Assembly (NCBI RefSeq): GCF_020621385.1
Contig: NZ_JAESVA010000003.1
Location: forward strand, 62,001-126,000
Origin: Acidisoma cellulosilyticum
GTDB taxonomy: Bacteria > Pseudomonadota > Alphaproteobacteria > Acetobacterales > Acetobacteraceae
Length of the DNA stretch: 64,000 nucleotides
Direction: 5' to 3'
In this document: one piece after another, positions 62,673 through 64,000 of the stretch
Numbering within the stretch: position 1 is the stretch's first letter
Layout: every line of letters begins with the position of its first letter
Made by a program: the position numbers and the translations under genes
The notes under the pieces: model-generated
Told to the model about the DNA's origin: nothing
What the model saw: only the letters and a program-made list of their open reading frames with translations
Databases searched by the model: none

Positions 62673-63768
62673 TATCGCACAGACCCGCGCCATCCATCTG
62701 CAACTTCTGATCGATGGACAGGCGATCGCCGGCACGCAGGAGGTTGAGGTTTGCACCAGCAATCATCAGATTTCGGGCTGGTTCCGCCTGCTGCTGGTAC
62801 TGGGGCAGGATGCATCGGTCTCCGTCGCGAGGTTCAGCGCGATGACCGATGCCACGGCCGAAATTCTTGTCGGGATCGCGGCGGCTGGCCTGGCGGCCGC
62901 CACGGCCGATTGGCAAAGCCTGATCGCAGGACCGATCGACGACATTGCCATCGATATGGTCGCCGGCACCGTGCAACTGACGGGACGCGACTTCAGCGCT
63001 CGTCTGATCGACACGCTATCGGCGGAAAGCTTCCCCAACCAGACCGCCAGCGAAATCGCGCAGACGCTGGCGCTTCGCCACGGCCTTACCCCCGTCATCA
63101 CCGCAACCGCGACCCCCATCGGCCGCTATTACCAGGACGGTCACAGTATTTTCTCCCTCTATCAATCCAGCAGCACGGTCACGGAGTGGGATCTGCTTTG
63201 CGCCCTGGCGGAGACGGAGGGTTATGACCTTTTCGTGCGCAACCAAAGCCTGCTCTTCGCGCCGCCGCTATCCCTCACGCTGCCCGCCGTCTGGCAATGG
63301 ATGCCAGGCGGGACCGGCAGCACGACCATGACGGATTTGCGCATGGAGCGAAGCCTGGCGCTGGCCCGCGATATCACCGTGACGGTGCAAAGCTGGAACA
63401 GCCGCCAACAGACGATGATCACACAAAGCGTGCGTTCCTCTGTCGCGGGCACCTTGCGCAGCACGAAGACAGCGACGCACGCGGCCGCCTCGAACTACGT
63501 GCTATTGCGACCGAACTTGACCAGCGATCAGGCGCTCGCTCTCGCGACGCAGACCCTGGCCGATCTCAGCCGGCATGAGCGCGTGATCATCGCCACCATG
63601 CCCGGCGAGCTTTCGCTCAGCCCGCGCAACCTTGTCTCCCTGCAAGGCACGCAGAGCGATTTCGATCAGACCTATGTGGTCGATGAAATCCTCCGCCGCA
63701 TCTCTCTGCGGGATGGGTTCGTGCAGACCGTACGCGCCGTCAATACACCCCTGGTGCAAAACCCATGA
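62659..63768 (+). CDS. Baseplate hub protein (gpD-like)
   Basis: A 369-residue late-control-gene-D-like hub. Start is TTG at 62659, with GGAGG 7 bases upstream. Segments IHLQLLIDGQAIAG, VQLTGRDFSARLIDTLSAESF and WDLLCALAETEGYDLFVRNQ are typical of hub proteins that cap the tube and hold the spike. Overlaps the next gene by 4 bp (ATGA). Confidence 0.8.
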   Translation: MPPSNIAQTRAIHLQLLIDGQAIAGTQEVEVCTSNHQISGWFRLLLVLGQDASVSVARFSAMTDATAEILVGIAAAGLAAATADWQSLIAGPIDDIAIDMVAGTVQLTGRDFSARLIDTLSAESFPNQTASEIAQTLALRHGLTPVITATATPIGRYYQDGHSIFSLYQSSSTVTEWDLLCALAETEGYDLFVRNQSLLFAPPLSLTLPAVWQWMPGGTGSTTMTDLRMERSLALARDITVTVQSWNSRQQTMITQSVRSSVAGTLRSTKTATHAAASNYVLLRPNLTSDQALALATQTLADLSRHERVIIATMPGELSLSPRNLVSLQGTQSDFDQTYVVDEILRRISLRDGFVQTVRAVNTPLVQNP

Positions 63769-64000
63769 TGGAAGCCTGGACGAATGCCATGCGCGCTCAG
63801 GCAAGCGCCATCAGCGGCACGGCCGGCCAACTGCGTTGCGGTCTCATCCAATCGGTCGATCCCGCCAGCTATTGCGTTAGGGTGACGTTGCAACCGGAAG
63901 GCGTTCTCAGCGGCTGGCTGCCGGTCGCAAGCCAATGGACGGGCAGCGGCTGGGGGATGGTCGCGCTGCCCTCACCCGGGCAGCAGGTCGTGGTTCTGGC
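63765..64000 (+). CDS. Baseplate assembly/spike protein (gpV-like), partial
   Basis: 78 codons are visible before the window ends. After a helical start, LRCGLIQSVDPASYCVRVTLQPEG and SGWLPVASQWTGSGWGMVALP form the OB-fold region seen in gpV/gp45-type spikes. Starts at 63765 or 63768. Its order after a gpD-like hub supports the call. Confidence 0.75.
   Translation, partial: MMEAWTNAMRAQASAISGTAGQLRCGLIQSVDPASYCVRVTLQPEGVLSGWLPVASQWTGSGWGMVALPSPGQQVVVL

Larger units (their letters stand above)
48195..64000. mobile_element. Contractile-tail prophage / GTA-like gene cluster (right end off window)
   Basis: A continuous run in virion order: regulator, DUF6362-like, sulfotransferase, terminase, portal, scaffold-like, capsid, connectors, sheath, tube, frameshifted chaperone, tape-measure slot, adaptor, LysM, hub, spike. 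Genes are tightly packed with short overlaps. No integrase, replication, lysis or attachment site is visible. GC looks like the host's. Whether it is a prophage, remnant or gene transfer agent cannot be settled here. Confidence 0.85.

Overview
The window looks like a piece of a high-GC alphaproteobacterial chromosome, most likely Acetobacteraceae (Rhodospirillales). The main reason is the F-type ATP synthase: the F1 operon head (atpH) sits at the left edge, the F0 genes (atpI-atpB-atpE-atpF'-atpF) are 9 kb away, and subunit b is duplicated as b and b'. Gene content (AMP nucleosidase, GntP permease, xylulokinase, DUF6362-like phage protein) is compatible with that family. The genus is not decided by anything I can see.

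Layout: 1-12.7 kb holds housekeeping genes: atpH, priA, xerC, ribF, a 49-residue Gly/Tyr-rich lipoprotein, amn, a lipoprotein, a cardiolipin synthase, the F0 operon and a fused UraD-UraH purine catabolism protein. 12.8-16 kb is a CUT2-type sugar ABC transporter operon (binding protein, permease, ATPase). 16-24 kb has an Nfu-type Fe-S carrier, a GT39-like membrane glycosyltransferase, otsA, an ABC exporter, a GT4 glycosyltransferase and the ribosome-rescue hydrolase arfB. 24-31 kb is carbohydrate-related: gntP, nagA with a FAD amine oxidase, an RTX-like secreted protein and xylB. 31-36 kb has small stress-type proteins (GlsB/YeaQ family, CsbD family), a zinc metallopeptidase, tRNA-Leu(CAA), tRNA-Asn(GUU), a periplasmic PAP2 phosphatase, a tiny lipoprotein and a SYLF protein. 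36-46 kb contains a solitary GH19 endolysin, phnM with its DUF1045 partner, a DsbA-like thioredoxin protein, a gamma-glutamyltransferase-like lipoprotein, an aminotransferase and pstS-pstC-pstA behind a clear triple Pho box. 46.1-48.2 kb is a 688-residue PLP-enzyme-like protein of unknown role.

From about 48.2 kb to the right edge there is a continuous virion-type cluster: a divergent XRE regulator with a palindromic operator, a DUF6362-like protein, a sulfotransferase, then terminase, portal, scaffold-like, capsid, head-completion genes, contractile tail sheath, tube, tail assembly chaperone with a lambda-like -1 frameshift signal (GGGAAAC), a Pro/Ala-rich protein in the tape-measure slot, a tail/baseplate adaptor, a LysM protein, a hub (gpD-like) and the start of a gpV-like spike protein. 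No integrase, replication or lysis genes are visible, so it may be a prophage, a domesticated phage or a contractile gene-transfer-agent-like element; the window ends before this can be decided.

The most interesting points are the cargo-like sulfotransferase placed between the regulatory/packaging genes, the Pro/Ala-rich tape-measure candidate, the frameshift site, the unknown PLP-like protein, the tandem Pho box, and a ~105-bp dispersed palindromic repeat present in two full copies and one internally deleted copy, two of which contribute the stop codon of the neighbouring gene.
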